A stretch of DNA of 64,000 nucleotides, from contig NZ_ASHR01000021.1 of assembly GCF_000400485.1 (NCBI RefSeq), positions 62,001 to 126,000 of the forward strand. Direction: 5' to 3'. The notes under the pieces are model-generated. The model saw only the letters and a program-made list of their open reading frames with translations, was not told the DNA's origin and did no database searches. Numbering within the stretch: the first letter of the stretch is position 1; every line of letters begins with the position of its first letter. Source of the DNA: Agrococcus pavilionensis RW1 (GTDB lineage Bacteria > Actinomycetota > Actinomycetes > Actinomycetales > Microbacteriaceae). A program made the position numbers and the translations under genes. Positions 8,402 to 16,718 of this stretch are shown here, one piece after another.

Positions 8402-8418
8402 GGTTTACGTTGTAAACC
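8402..8418. promoter_or_regulatory. TetR operator, perfect 7-3-7 inverted repeat
   Basis: GGTTTAC-GTT-GTAAACC is a perfect inverted repeat in an otherwise GC-rich region. It sits between the divergent TetR gene (start 8351) and the ORF at 8483, immediately upstream of the TetR -10 box TAGCGT (8397-8392). The position, symmetry and size fit a TetR dimer site that would block both promoters. The TAC at its centre could also serve as a plus-strand -10 element. Confidence 0.75.
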
Positions 8419-8482
8419 GACGGCTGACGACGACACCGTCACCCATCGATCCACGACCCGACCACGCTTGCGAGGAGCAGCC

Positions 8483-9022
8483 GTGCAGCGCACGAAGGAG
8501 ACCGACAGCCTCACGACGCACCTGTCCGCCGCGATCTCGACGCGCGCGGACCGTGCGAGGCTGCGAGGCGCACGCCGCCAGGAGCCTGTGACGACCGAGT
8601 TCGAGATCCGCATCCTCCGCGAGGGCGACCGGAAGGTGCTCCACGCCGGTGCGGTCTCGTCGCTCGTCTCCACCGCCTTCCTCGAGGCGCTGTTCATGAC
8701 GACGAGCGACGCCACGCTGCAGCGCCTCGTGCCGAGGAACCCGCGCGCGCCGCTGTGGGTCATCGCGCGCGGCGTGCACCGCGACTTCGACGAGGCGGCG
8801 CTCGCGAGCTTCGCGAGCCGCATGGGAAGACCAGATCTCGCGGCGGCGCTCGGAGAGCCCATCGCCGACGGCACGGTCACGATCGAGGAGCGCTGGGTCG
8901 CGATCGGCGGCGGTGCGCCGCCGCTGCTCGAGCCGAGGCTGCGCTGCGGCGACGCATTCGTCGGGCACGAGCCGACGGACGACCCCGACGATGACGGCAC
9001 GGCTGGAGCCCGCCGCGACTGA
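8483..9022 (+). CDS. Unknown protein under divergent TetR control
   Basis: A 179-residue soluble protein from a GTG at 8483 that follows GAGGAG by six bases. A second GTG at 8588 with AGGAG gives 144 residues and starts nearer the conserved-looking part (TTEFEIRILREGDRKVLHAG). No signal peptide or membrane segment is visible, and I do not recognise a domain. The first 35 residues are basic and Thr/Arg-rich and may be spurious. Placement across the operator from the TetR gene suggests it is the regulator's target. Ligand and function are unknown. Confidence 0.55.
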   Translation: MQRTKETDSLTTHLSAAISTRADRARLRGARRQEPVTTEFEIRILREGDRKVLHAGAVSSLVSTAFLEALFMTTSDATLQRLVPRNPRAPLWVIARGVHRDFDEAALASFASRMGRPDLAAALGEPIADGTVTIEERWVAIGGGAPPLLEPRLRCGDAFVGHEPTDDPDDDGTAGARRD

Positions 9023-9164
9023 GCTGAGCGCAGGAGCTCGGTGCGGCCCGCACCGCTGGCTCGAGCAGGGAGCGCGCCGCCGGGCGTGTGCTCGCGGAAT
9101 CGTCAAGCCGACGCAGCCGTTGCATCAGTCGTCGCGGTTCGGACGAGCGGGCGAGGGGGTGGCG

Positions 9165-10313
9165 GTGCGGGAGCAGGGGGAGCGGCGAGCGGCCGTCGTG
9201 GTCATCGGCGCGGGCCAGGCCGGGCTCTCGGCTGGCTACCACCTGCAGCAGCGCGGCTTCGCGAGCGCGCTCGACGAGCCGGGGGCCAGGCGCACCTTCG
9301 TCATGCTCGACGCGGATGCGGCGCCCGGCGGCGCGTGGCAGCACCGGTGGGAGTCGCTGCGGATGGCGACGGTGAACGGCATCTTCGACCTGCCGGGCTT
9401 CCCGCAGCCGCCGATCGACCCGGACGAGCCGAGTCGCACCGCGGTGCCGCGCTACTTCGCCGCCTTCGAGCGCGAGATGGCGCTCCCGATCCTGCGGCCC
9501 GTCGCCGTGCGCTCGGTCGAGCGCGCCGACGACGACCCCGACGGCGAGCTGCTCGTCGACTCGAGCGCGGGCCGCTGGCGCGCGCGAGCCGTCATCAACG
9601 CGACCGGCACCTGGAACAACCCGGTGCTGCCGCACTACCCGGGCGCCGAGCGATTCTTGGGCAGGCAGCTGCACACGCGCGACTACGTGTCGGCCGACGA
9701 GCTCGCCGGGCAGCGCGTCGCGGTCGTCGGGGGCGGCATCTCCGCGGTGCAGCTGCTCGAGGAGCTCTCGCGCGTCGGCGACACCCGCTGGTACACGCGC
9801 CGCGAGCCGGTCTTCCTCGAGGGCGACTTCGTGCCCGAGATCACCGGTCGCAAGGTGATCGAGCAGGTGACTGCCGACGCCGAGGCGGGTAGGCCGACCG
9901 GCAGCGTCGTCTCCTACACCGGCCTCATCTGGACGCCGTACGCGCGCGCGGCGAAGGTGCGCGGCGCGCTCGAGCGGCGGCCGATGTTCACTGCGATCGA
10001 GCCGCATGGCGTGCGCGAGGCCGACGGCACCCTCACGACGGTCGACGCCATCCTCTGGGCGACGGGCTTCAAGGCCGACCTCGCCCACCTCGAGCCGCTC
10101 GGGCTGCGCAACGAGCTCGGCGCCGTGCCGGTGCGCGGCACGCGCGTCGTCGGGGAGCCGCGCGTGCACCTGATCGGCTTCGGCCCGAGCCAGTCGACGG
10201 TCGGTGCGAACCGCGCCGGTCGCGCGGCCGTGCGTGAGGTCGACCGGCTGCTCGCGCGCGCCGACGACAGGACGCTCGCGGCCTCGGGCCAGCGGCGTAG
10301 CGTGGAGGCGTGA
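9165..10313 (+). CDS. FAD-dependent oxidoreductase, flavin monooxygenase-like
   Basis: A 382-residue flavoprotein. The FAD-binding Rossmann motif VVVIGAGQAGLSAGYHL is at about residues 10-26. A central NATGTWNNP motif of the FMO/Baeyer-Villiger type and the NADPH-binding VAVVGGGISAVQLLEEL follow. A C-terminal ILWATGFKADL matches the family's ATG-x-D/F motif. It probably oxygenates a small substrate with NADPH and O2; the substrate is unknown. I chose the GTG at 9165 because GAGGGGG lies five to six bases upstream; a GTG at 9159 is the alternative. Its stop overlaps the next gene's GTG as GTGA. Confidence 0.85.
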   Translation: MREQGERRAAVVVIGAGQAGLSAGYHLQQRGFASALDEPGARRTFVMLDADAAPGGAWQHRWESLRMATVNGIFDLPGFPQPPIDPDEPSRTAVPRYFAAFEREMALPILRPVAVRSVERADDDPDGELLVDSSAGRWRARAVINATGTWNNPVLPHYPGAERFLGRQLHTRDYVSADELAGQRVAVVGGGISAVQLLEELSRVGDTRWYTRREPVFLEGDFVPEITGRKVIEQVTADAEAGRPTGSVVSYTGLIWTPYARAAKVRGALERRPMFTAIEPHGVREADGTLTTVDAILWATGFKADLAHLEPLGLRNELGAVPVRGTRVVGEPRVHLIGFGPSQSTVGANRAGRAAVREVDRLLARADDRTLAASGQRRSVEA

Positions 10314-10909
10314 GCCTCGTCGACCGCCTCCTCAAGCCGCCGCCGCGGATCGTCGCCGGCGAGCCGGGCACCGGCTGGCTGGGGCTGCTGACCTCCTGGG
10401 CGGCTGTCGGCTACGGCGCCGCCGCCGCCGCGAAGGCCGGCGGCCTGCTCATCTCGTTCGACGACGGCGCGTGCGGCATCCACTCGGCGACGGTCTGCCA
10501 GGTGGCCGGCTGGGGCGGCCTGCTCATGGGCGTCGTCGTGCTCGGCGTCGCGGCGCTGCTCTCCATCGTCGTCGCCCGCGGCTTCGGCCCGCCGACCACG
10601 TGGTGGGTGCTGCCGGTCATGCTCGTCGCGCTCGCGCTCGCGCCGTTCCAGGCCGCGCCGGGCGCGAGCATCCCGTGGGTGTGGCTGCTCGTCTCGGCGG
10701 CGGCCGCTGTCGCGGCGCTCGCGCTCGCGAGCATGGTCGTGCGGCGGGCGAGGGCGGCGCTGTTCGGCTGGATCCGGCTCGACGGGCTCGACGCGCGCGA
10801 GGTGCCGCACCGGCCGCTCGACCAGCTCGTCGCGCCCGCCGCCGTCGCCGTCGCGACCGGCGGGGGCTTCTTCGCGGCCAACGTCGTGCGCCTGCTCTCG
10901 GAGGCTTGA
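10310..10909 (+). CDS. Integral membrane protein, unknown function
   Basis: A 199-residue protein with four to five hydrophobic segments (about 25-45, 63-88, 98-115, 118-140 and 170-193). The GTG at 10310 overlaps the monooxygenase stop by four bases, which implies co-translation. A TAGCGT box (10298-10303) six bases upstream would also allow a separate leaderless transcript. Two Cys residues lie in a predicted extracytoplasmic loop (GACGIHSATVCQV), a possible disulfide. I do not recognise the family. Confidence 0.62.
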   Translation: MSLVDRLLKPPPRIVAGEPGTGWLGLLTSWAAVGYGAAAAAKAGGLLISFDDGACGIHSATVCQVAGWGGLLMGVVVLGVAALLSIVVARGFGPPTTWWVLPVMLVALALAPFQAAPGASIPWVWLLVSAAAAVAALALASMVVRRARAALFGWIRLDGLDAREVPHRPLDQLVAPAAVAVATGGGFFAANVVRLLSEA

Positions 10910-10950
10910 GCGCCCGGCCGTCTCACCGCATCCGTCGTGCCGTCGACCCG

Positions 10951-11769
10951 TCAGACGTCGACGTGCGGCTCGTCGAGCTCCGACTCGACCGGGGTGCGCT
11001 CGACGAGCTCGTGCACGCCCGCGAGCATCTCGTCGGGGCGGAACGGGTAGGTCTCGACGAGCGCAGCGTTCGAGATGCCGGTCATGACGAGCACGGTGTG
11101 GAGGCCCGCCTCCATGCCCGCGACGATGTCGGTGTCCATGCGGTCGCCGATCATGCCGGTGACCTCGGAGTGCGCGCCGATCTTGTTGAGCGCGGATCGG
11201 AACATCATCGGGTTGGGCTTGCCGACGATGTAGGGCACGCGGCCGGTCGCCTTCGTGATGAGCGCGTTGATCGCGCCGGTCGCGGGCAGGATGCCGGCCT
11301 CGCTCGGGCCCGTCGCGTCGGGGTTCGTCGAGATGAAGCGGGCGCCGTCGGCGATGAGCCGGATCGCCTTCGTGATCGCCTCGAAGGAGTAGGAGCGGGT
11401 CTCGCCCACGACGACGAAGTCGGGATCGGTGTCGGTCATCGTGAAGCCCGCGTCGTGCAGCGCGGTGATGAGGCCCGCCTCGCCGATCACGTAGGCCGAT
11501 CCGCCCGGCATCTGGTCGTGCAAGAAATCGGCGGTCGCGAGCGCGCTCGTCCAGATGCGCTCCTCGGGCACGACGAGGCCGGATGCGCGCAGGCGCGCTG
11601 AGAGGTCACGGGGCGTGAAGATCGAGTTGTTCGTGAGCACGAGGAACTCGACGCCCTGCGACTGCCACTGCTCGAGCAGCTCTTGCGCGCCCGGGAGCGG
11701 GTGCTCCTCCTTCACGAGGACGCCGTCCATGTCGGTGAGCCAGCACTCGATGTCTGCCCTGGTGCGCAT
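10951..11769 (-). CDS. HAD-IIA family hydrolase (NagD-like phosphatase)
   Basis: A 272-residue phosphatase of the HAD superfamily, subclass IIA (NagD/p-nitrophenylphosphatase group). The nucleophile motif appears as WLTDMDGVLVKEE (Asp13, Asp15), motif II as VLTNNS, motif III Lys in VGKPNPMMF, and motif IV as MIGDRMDTDI. It likely dephosphorylates small metabolites such as nucleotides or sugar phosphates. The start at ATG 11769 is set by TACGCT (11781-11776 on the minus strand), six bases away; the frame extending to 11790 adds only promoter sequence. It is convergent with the membrane gene ending at 10909. Confidence 0.9.
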   Translation of the reverse strand: MRTRADIECWLTDMDGVLVKEEHPLPGAQELLEQWQSQGVEFLVLTNNSIFTPRDLSARLRASGLVVPEERIWTSALATADFLHDQMPGGSAYVIGEAGLITALHDAGFTMTDTDPDFVVVGETRSYSFEAITKAIRLIADGARFISTNPDATGPSEAGILPATGAINALITKATGRVPYIVGKPNPMMFRSALNKIGAHSEVTGMIGDRMDTDIVAGMEAGLHTVLVMTGISNAALVETYPFRPDEMLAGVHELVERTPVESELDEPHVDV

Positions 11770-11836
11770 GGAAACAGCGTACGGGCACAACTGTGCGATG
11801 TCTGATCCTTCGAATTTGAAGCGACTTTGGACGATG

Positions 11837-11912
11837 CTGAGGTTTCGTCAAGCGAAACTCAGCCGCCCCTGCGCCTTTGGAACCGGTTACTTGAGTTCGA
11901 CTCAATACGTTG
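11837..11912. promoter_or_regulatory. Regulatory region of the pilus locus with two inverted repeats
   Basis: The 240 bases between the HAD gene and the pilin frame are AT-richer than their surroundings. They hold a hairpin CTGAG(G)TTTCG-TCAAG-CGAAACTCAG at 11837-11862. A perfect palindrome TTGAGT-TCG-ACTCAA lies at 11891-11905, immediately before a possible -10 region CAATACGTT. The palindrome overlaps where a -35 box would lie, as expected for a repressor or activator site. No regulator gene is adjacent, so the protein that binds is unknown. Confidence 0.45.
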
Positions 11913-12010
11913 AAGACATCCCACCGGAGGGCACCGTGCCGCCCAGCGAGCGCTGGCCGTGCTCCCGGTCACCCCTTCATTCCAACTCCGTCACGAGGAG
12001 CAGAATCCGC

Positions 12011-15000
12011 ATGCGCACGCGCACTTTCGCAGCCCGACGCTCGTTCCGAGCCGTCGCCACTGCCATCGTGCTCGCGACCGCGATGGTGCTCCCGCTGACG
12101 CCCCTCGCCCCGTCCGCAGCCTCGGCTTCGGCGACGAGCGCCGCTCCCCAGCCGACGCCGTCGCCGGAGCCGACGGCGACGCCCGAGCCGACCGTCGCCC
12201 CTGTGGCAACGGAGCCGACTGCTACCCCGGCACCGTCGGCGACTCCGGAACCGGCCATCGAGCCGTCGCCGTCGGCGACGCCCGCGCCGACGGCAATTCC
12301 CGCGGCGCCCACGCCTTCGGCTGCACCCACACCGGCGCCCGTCACGGCGCCGGCGCGCGCCGCCGCCGTCGTCGCGCCGATGGCCGTCGGTGGCCCCGAG
12401 ACGACCATCGCTCCTCCGTACGTCCACTGGGCGGTCAAAGACGCGAACGGCGTGCCCATCGCGGGGGCGACGATGCAGCTGCAGTCGGCTCGCTATACCT
12501 GGGGACTCTTCAGCGGATACCGCTTCCGCGACTGGAGCACGACCCCGATGACCGTCGTCGACTGCATCGCCGCCACGGCCGCGCAGTGCACCGGCGCGGA
12601 CAAGGACCCGAACCCCGGCGAGTTCCAGGTCACAGCCGTCTCCGTCTACTCGAACCGCAACGACATCACGCGCTACCGCATCAGCATGGTGACGCCGCCG
12701 ACCGGCTATACCTACCCGGGTGGTGCGTGGGCGTGGGTCGAGATGCCCGAGAACAGCTGGCCCAGCGACGACCGCTACGGCTTCGCCGACCTCGTCCTCG
12801 TGAAGGACTCCGACGACGTGCTCTGCACCTCGGGCTACTTCTACGCCGTGACCGGCGACGGCATCGTCCGACAGGTCTACCGCGGCAGCGCGTCGACCGC
12901 CGTCAGCACGCTCGGGCGGTGGAGCGGCGTGACTGAGGTCAACGGACTCGCCGTCGCGGCGGGCGGCTCGGCGATCTATGCGCACACGCGAGCGGGCAGC
13001 GGCTCGCAGAACGTCGGGAGCATCCTCCGGTACACCGCGGCCGGCGGTTGGGTGGTGCTCCCCAGCACGGGCTACACGACGGGCAACACCGTCGCGCTGG
13101 TCGCCGGCGCCATGAACCCTGCCAACGGCAGGTACTACTTCGGCGGCTTCTCGTCCTTCAACCAGCGCACGGTCTTCCGCCTGCACTCGTACGACCCCGC
13201 GACCGGGGTGCGCGCGCTCGCTGGCTGGGTCGACACCGGGCTGCCGAGCGGTGAAGCGGCGAGTTCCAACGGTGACATCGCATTCGGCGCCGACGGCACC
13301 CTTCACGTCATCCGCAGCAGCGGTTCGAGCATCACCTCCTTCACCGTCTCGAGCGCGGCGCTCGCCGCAGCGGCGGGCGGTGAGATGATCGCGAGTGCTT
13401 CGGCGCCCGCGGCGATCTCGAACTTCACGAACATCAATGGCGTCGCCTTCGACAGTGACGGCACCATCTACCTCGGCAGCGGCACGAGCGCTCGACGCTT
13501 CGATCCGGCCACCTGGCAGCAGATCGGTTCTGGCGACCTCACCAGCGGCCTCGCTGTCGGAGGGGCCACCAGCACCGACCTCGCCAGCTGCGCGTCCCCT
13601 GCGACCGTGACGATCGTCAAGAATGTCGTGAACCGCGTCAACCCCACTGATCAATTCCGCCTCCAGCTGCTGCCGAGCGCGTCGCAGACGGTGATCGCAG
13701 AGGCGACCACCACCGGGACAGCAGCCGGTCGACAGGCAGCGCAGGTCGGCCCGGTGCCCGTGATCACCGGCAGCACCTACCGCATCCGCGAGCAGATGGC
13801 GTCAGGCGCCGCGAGCGGCTACGCGAGCAGCTACGCGTGCCGCGACGAGCTCGGCACGCTCGTGAGCAACGGCACGGGAACCGAGGGCCAGCTCGCCATC
13901 ACTCGCGCGGGCGCCAACATCGTCTGCACCTTCACCAACTCTCCCCTCGTGACGACGGTCAGTGTCACGAAGCTCACGACCGCTGCCGACGGACAGCAGG
14001 TCCAGGCTGGCGTCGGTTGGCAGGTCACGGCAGCGGTGCGATCCACGACCGGCACCGTGACGCCGCCATCGCCCGCCACCAAGACGACAGCAGCGGACGG
14101 CACTGCCACATGGACTGTCCCGTTCGGCTCGCTCGCGGCGCGCGCCAGCATGACCATCTCGGAGACGCAGCGCGCCGGTTGGGTGTTCTCGAGCGGCGAG
14201 TGCGTGCTGACGGCGATCGACGGCACCGAGACGACGCACATCATCCAGAGCGCAGGCGGCGTGACGCTCGCGAACGTCGCTCCCGGTTCGACCGTCGAGT
14301 GCACGTTCATCAACCGCGAGCTGCCCACGACGCTGACGCTCGCCAACACCATCGGCTTCGGCGATGCCGGGCTCGCCTCGCAGTGGCAGCTGCGCGGCAC
14401 GGGTCCCCAGAGCGCCCTTCCCGGCCCCGCTGGCGCGACCGGCACTGCCTCGGCCACCGCCCGCGTCACTCCGAGCGTCGCGTATGCGCTCAGCCACAGC
14501 GGCGGACCCGCCTCCTACGCGCAGGTCGGCAGCTGGGCGTGCCGCGATCAGAGCGGCGCGATCGTGCCCGTGACCGCATCCGGCGTCTCGCTCGTCAAGG
14601 GCACGCAGGTCATCTGCACCGTCACGATCTCGACTGCTCGCCTCACGCTGCTCAAGCACATCGATGCGACCGCCGGCGGCACGCTGCGCGCTGACATGTT
14701 CACCCTCACCGCGACGCCCGCGAGCCTCGCGGGGCTCGCCGCGACCTCGACGCGCGGCAGCGAGACCGAGATCGCGAGCGGCGTGGACGCGAACCGCTTC
14801 GATGTGCGCCCCGGTCACAGCTACACGCTCACCGAGCGGAGCGACTACGCGTCGCTCGGGCTGCGCCTCGAGCGGCGGACCGGCCAGGACGCGTGGGTCA
14901 CGGTCACGGATCCGACGATCCAGGTGCCCGCGGGCGAGCACCACGTCTACCGTTTCGTCAACGCCCCCGTGCCCGCGCTCGCGCTGCCACTCACCGGCGG

Positions 15001-16648
15001 CATAGGCGCCGACACCTACGTGATGGGCGGTGGAGCGCTGCTGCTGCTCGCCCTTGCGTTCATCATCTTCCGCTCGCGCCGCTCGGCGCAGCGCGATCCG
15101 GGACTCGTCGAGAGGCCCACCGCCAAGACCCCGTCCATCAGCTTGCTCCTTGCACGAATCCAGAAGGGAACTGCCCCCATGGCAACCATCAAGAAGAGCC
15201 GCGCGGCGCGCATCACCGCCGGCCTCGGAGCGGCCGCGATCGCGACCGTGACGATCCTCAGCGGGGCGCTGCCCGCCTCCGCCGCCCCGAACATCGACAC
15301 GAACCGCCAGGGCTCGATCGTCATCCACAAATACGAGCAGCCCGCGACGGCGCTTCCGACGAGCACCGGTTCGCCGCTCTCGGCAGCTGACCTCGCCGGC
15401 CAAGCGCCGATCAACGGCGTGCGCTTCCAGATCCGGCAGATCGGCACGTTCGACGTGCGCGACAACGCTGACTGGGCCGGTCTGCCCGCGATGAGCGCGA
15501 GCGACATCGTCGCCAACCCCGACAACTACTCCCTCGGCGAGGCGCGCCAGCTGACGACGGCGACGCACGCCACCCTCGGCGCGGGCGTCGCGCAGTTCGG
15601 GAGCCTCCCGCTGGGCGCGTACATCGTGCAGGAACTGGGTCTCCCGACCGTTACGAACGGCAGCTCGAACGTCGTGATCCCCGGTGCGCCCTTCATCGTC
15701 GCCGTGCCGCAGGCCGAGAACAACACGTGGCAGTACGACGTGCACGTCTATCCGAAGAACTCCGTCATCGGTGCCTCGAAGGAGGTCTCGGGCTACGCCC
15801 CCCAGGGCCTCGGTTCGAAGCTGACCTGGACGATCCGGTCCAGCGCTCCCATCGCCTCGCAGAACACCTCGCTCACGAGCTACGCGATCGAGGACGCGCT
15901 CGATCCGACGCTCGACTACGTCGAGGGCTCCGCCACCGTCAGCGTCGCGGGCACCGCGCTCGCCAGCACCGGCTTCTCCGTCACCGCTCCGGCGACCGCG
16001 GGCGGCACGGTCACCGTCACCTTCGAGGGTGCGGGCGTCTCCGCGCTGCGCACCAACCCCGGTGCTGCGGTCGTGGTGACCATCGACACCACCGTCGTCG
16101 CGATGACGTCCAACGGCAAGGTCGCCAACACCGGTCGCGTGGTCGTCAATGGCAACGGCGTCGTCACGTCGAACCAGGTCATGGAGAACTGGGGCGGCAT
16201 CGAGATCCTCAAGACCGACGCGACGGCCACCGCGACGCCGCTGCAGGGCGCTGTCTTCAGCGTCTACGCCACAACGGATACGGGCTTCGCGAACCCGCTC
16301 GCGATCAACGGTGCGACCGAGTTCACATCGGGCGCGGACGGCATCGTGACGATCCACGGCCTCCGCACGAACGTGGACGGCTCCGCGCAGTACGTCGTCC
16401 GCGAGGAGCGCGCGCCCTCGGGGTTCCAGATCGGCGGCACGTCGTCGTGGACCGTGGACGTGCCCGTGGGCACGAACGAGGACATCGAGCTGACGGTCAC
16501 GAACGCGCAGGTGCCGGCCTACACGCTCCCCATCACCGGTGGCGCGGGCCAGGCCGCCTTCATGATCGGCGGCGCCGGCCTCATCCTCGGCGGACTCGGC
16601 TTCGTGCTGCTCCGCCGCCGCAAGACCCAGGCCGGGAACCAGGCCTGA
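12011..16648 (+). CDS. Unbroken frame encoding tip-like LPXTG protein plus shaft pilin
   Basis: From the ATG at 12011 (ribosome site ACGAGGAG at 11993-12000) the frame stays open for 1545 codons and spans two complete sortase substrates. Module 1 (to 15178, residues 1-1056) has these parts: a signal peptide at 1-40; a Pro/Thr/Ala-rich stalk at about 45-112; an Ig-like region at 128-265; a repetitive all-beta, propeller-like segment at 268-526; four prealbumin-like repeats at 527-985, three with a Cys pair ending in CTFTN-like motifs; and LPLTG at 992-996. A membrane helix and the basic tail RSRRSAQR follow. It resembles a pilus tip adhesin. There is then no stop in any frame for about 90 bases before the second signal peptide at 15179. 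A GTG at 11936 with GGAGGG is an alternative start. Confidence 0.75.
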   Translation: MRTRTFAARRSFRAVATAIVLATAMVLPLTPLAPSAASASATSAAPQPTPSPEPTATPEPTVAPVATEPTATPAPSATPEPAIEPSPSATPAPTAIPAAPTPSAAPTPAPVTAPARAAAVVAPMAVGGPETTIAPPYVHWAVKDANGVPIAGATMQLQSARYTWGLFSGYRFRDWSTTPMTVVDCIAATAAQCTGADKDPNPGEFQVTAVSVYSNRNDITRYRISMVTPPTGYTYPGGAWAWVEMPENSWPSDDRYGFADLVLVKDSDDVLCTSGYFYAVTGDGIVRQVYRGSASTAVSTLGRWSGVTEVNGLAVAAGGSAIYAHTRAGSGSQNVGSILRYTAAGGWVVLPSTGYTTGNTVALVAGAMNPANGRYYFGGFSSFNQRTVFRLHSYDPATGVRALAGWVDTGLPSGEAASSNGDIAFGADGTLHVIRSSGSSITSFTVSSAALAAAAGGEMIASASAPAAISNFTNINGVAFDSDGTIYLGSGTSARRFDPATWQQIGSGDLTSGLAVGGATSTDLASCASPATVTIVKNVVNRVNPTDQFRLQLLPSASQTVIAEATTTGTAAGRQAAQVGPVPVITGSTYRIREQMASGAASGYASSYACRDELGTLVSNGTGTEGQLAITRAGANIVCTFTNSPLVTTVSVTKLTTAADGQQVQAGVGWQVTAAVRSTTGTVTPPSPATKTTAADGTATWTVPFGSLAARASMTISETQRAGWVFSSGECVLTAIDGTETTHIIQSAGGVTLANVAPGSTVECTFINRELPTTLTLANTIGFGDAGLASQWQLRGTGPQSALPGPAGATGTASATARVTPSVAYALSHSGGPASYAQVGSWACRDQSGAIVPVTASGVSLVKGTQVICTVTISTARLTLLKHIDATAGGTLRADMFTLTATPASLAGLAATSTRGSETEIASGVDANRFDVRPGHSYTLTERSDYASLGLRLERRTGQDAWVTVTDPTIQVPAGEHHVYRFVNAPVPALALPLTGGIGADTYVMGGGALLLLALAFIIFRSRRSAQRDPGLVERPTAKTPSISLLLARIQKGTAPMATIKKSRAARITAGLGAAAIATVTILSGALPASAAPNIDTNRQGSIVIHKYEQPATALPTSTGSPLSAADLAGQAPINGVRFQIRQIGTFDVRDNADWAGLPAMSASDIVANPDNYSLGEARQLTTATHATLGAGVAQFGSLPLGAYIVQELGLPTVTNGSSNVVIPGAPFIVAVPQAENNTWQYDVHVYPKNSVIGASKEVSGYAPQGLGSKLTWTIRSSAPIASQNTSLTSYAIEDALDPTLDYVEGSATVSVAGTALASTGFSVTAPATAGGTVTVTFEGAGVSALRTNPGAAVVVTIDTTVVAMTSNGKVANTGRVVVNGNGVVTSNQVMENWGGIEILKTDATATATPLQGAVFSVYATTDTGFANPLAINGATEFTSGADGIVTIHGLRTNVDGSAQYVVREERAPSGFQIGGTSSWTVDVPVGTNEDIELTVTNAQVPAYTLPITGGAGQAAFMIGGAGLILGGLGFVLLRRRKTQAGNQA
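15179..16648 (+). CDS. Major (shaft) pilin with isopeptide-type features, internal start
   Basis: A 489-residue fimbrial shaft protein if translation starts at the internal ATG 15179, preceded by AGAAGGGAA. Residues 1-35 form a signal peptide (basic MATIKKSRAARIT, then a hydrophobic core ending ASA). The pilin motif VYPKN has Tyr191 and Lys193, the lysine that sortase C joins to the next subunit. An E-box-like YVVREERAP has Glu409 in the catalytic position for intramolecular isopeptide bonds. The sorting signal LPITG (450-454) is followed by a membrane helix and the tail RRRKTQ. There is no Cys. This is a typical SpaA/FimA-like backbone pilin, followed by its sortase. Confidence 0.85.
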   Translation: MATIKKSRAARITAGLGAAAIATVTILSGALPASAAPNIDTNRQGSIVIHKYEQPATALPTSTGSPLSAADLAGQAPINGVRFQIRQIGTFDVRDNADWAGLPAMSASDIVANPDNYSLGEARQLTTATHATLGAGVAQFGSLPLGAYIVQELGLPTVTNGSSNVVIPGAPFIVAVPQAENNTWQYDVHVYPKNSVIGASKEVSGYAPQGLGSKLTWTIRSSAPIASQNTSLTSYAIEDALDPTLDYVEGSATVSVAGTALASTGFSVTAPATAGGTVTVTFEGAGVSALRTNPGAAVVVTIDTTVVAMTSNGKVANTGRVVVNGNGVVTSNQVMENWGGIEILKTDATATATPLQGAVFSVYATTDTGFANPLAINGATEFTSGADGIVTIHGLRTNVDGSAQYVVREERAPSGFQIGGTSSWTVDVPVGTNEDIELTVTNAQVPAYTLPITGGAGQAAFMIGGAGLILGGLGFVLLRRRKTQAGNQA

Positions 16649-16655
16649 TCCGGAC

Positions 16656-16699
16656 CGAGCCCCCGCAGCAGCGACCCCAGCCGCTGCTGCGGGGGCTCG
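16656..16699 (+). terminator. Perfect 18-bp hairpin between pilin and sortase
   Basis: The arms CGAGCCCCCGCAGCAGCG (16656-16673) and CGCTGCTGCGGGGGCTCG (16682-16699) are exact reverse complements with an 8-base loop. It begins eight bases after the pilin stop and ends 19 bases before the sortase GTG, followed only by CCCTTT. It likely ends or slows most transcripts, giving much more pilin than sortase, or protects the pilin mRNA 3' end. Confidence 0.8.
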
Positions 16700-16718
16700 A
16701 CCCTTTCCGAGGAGCAGC

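Noticed and set aside
8877-10169. 430-codon minus-strand ORF opposite the flavin monooxygenase
   Set aside because: Low-complexity Arg/Glu/Ala translation. The plus-strand gene has FAD and NADPH motifs.
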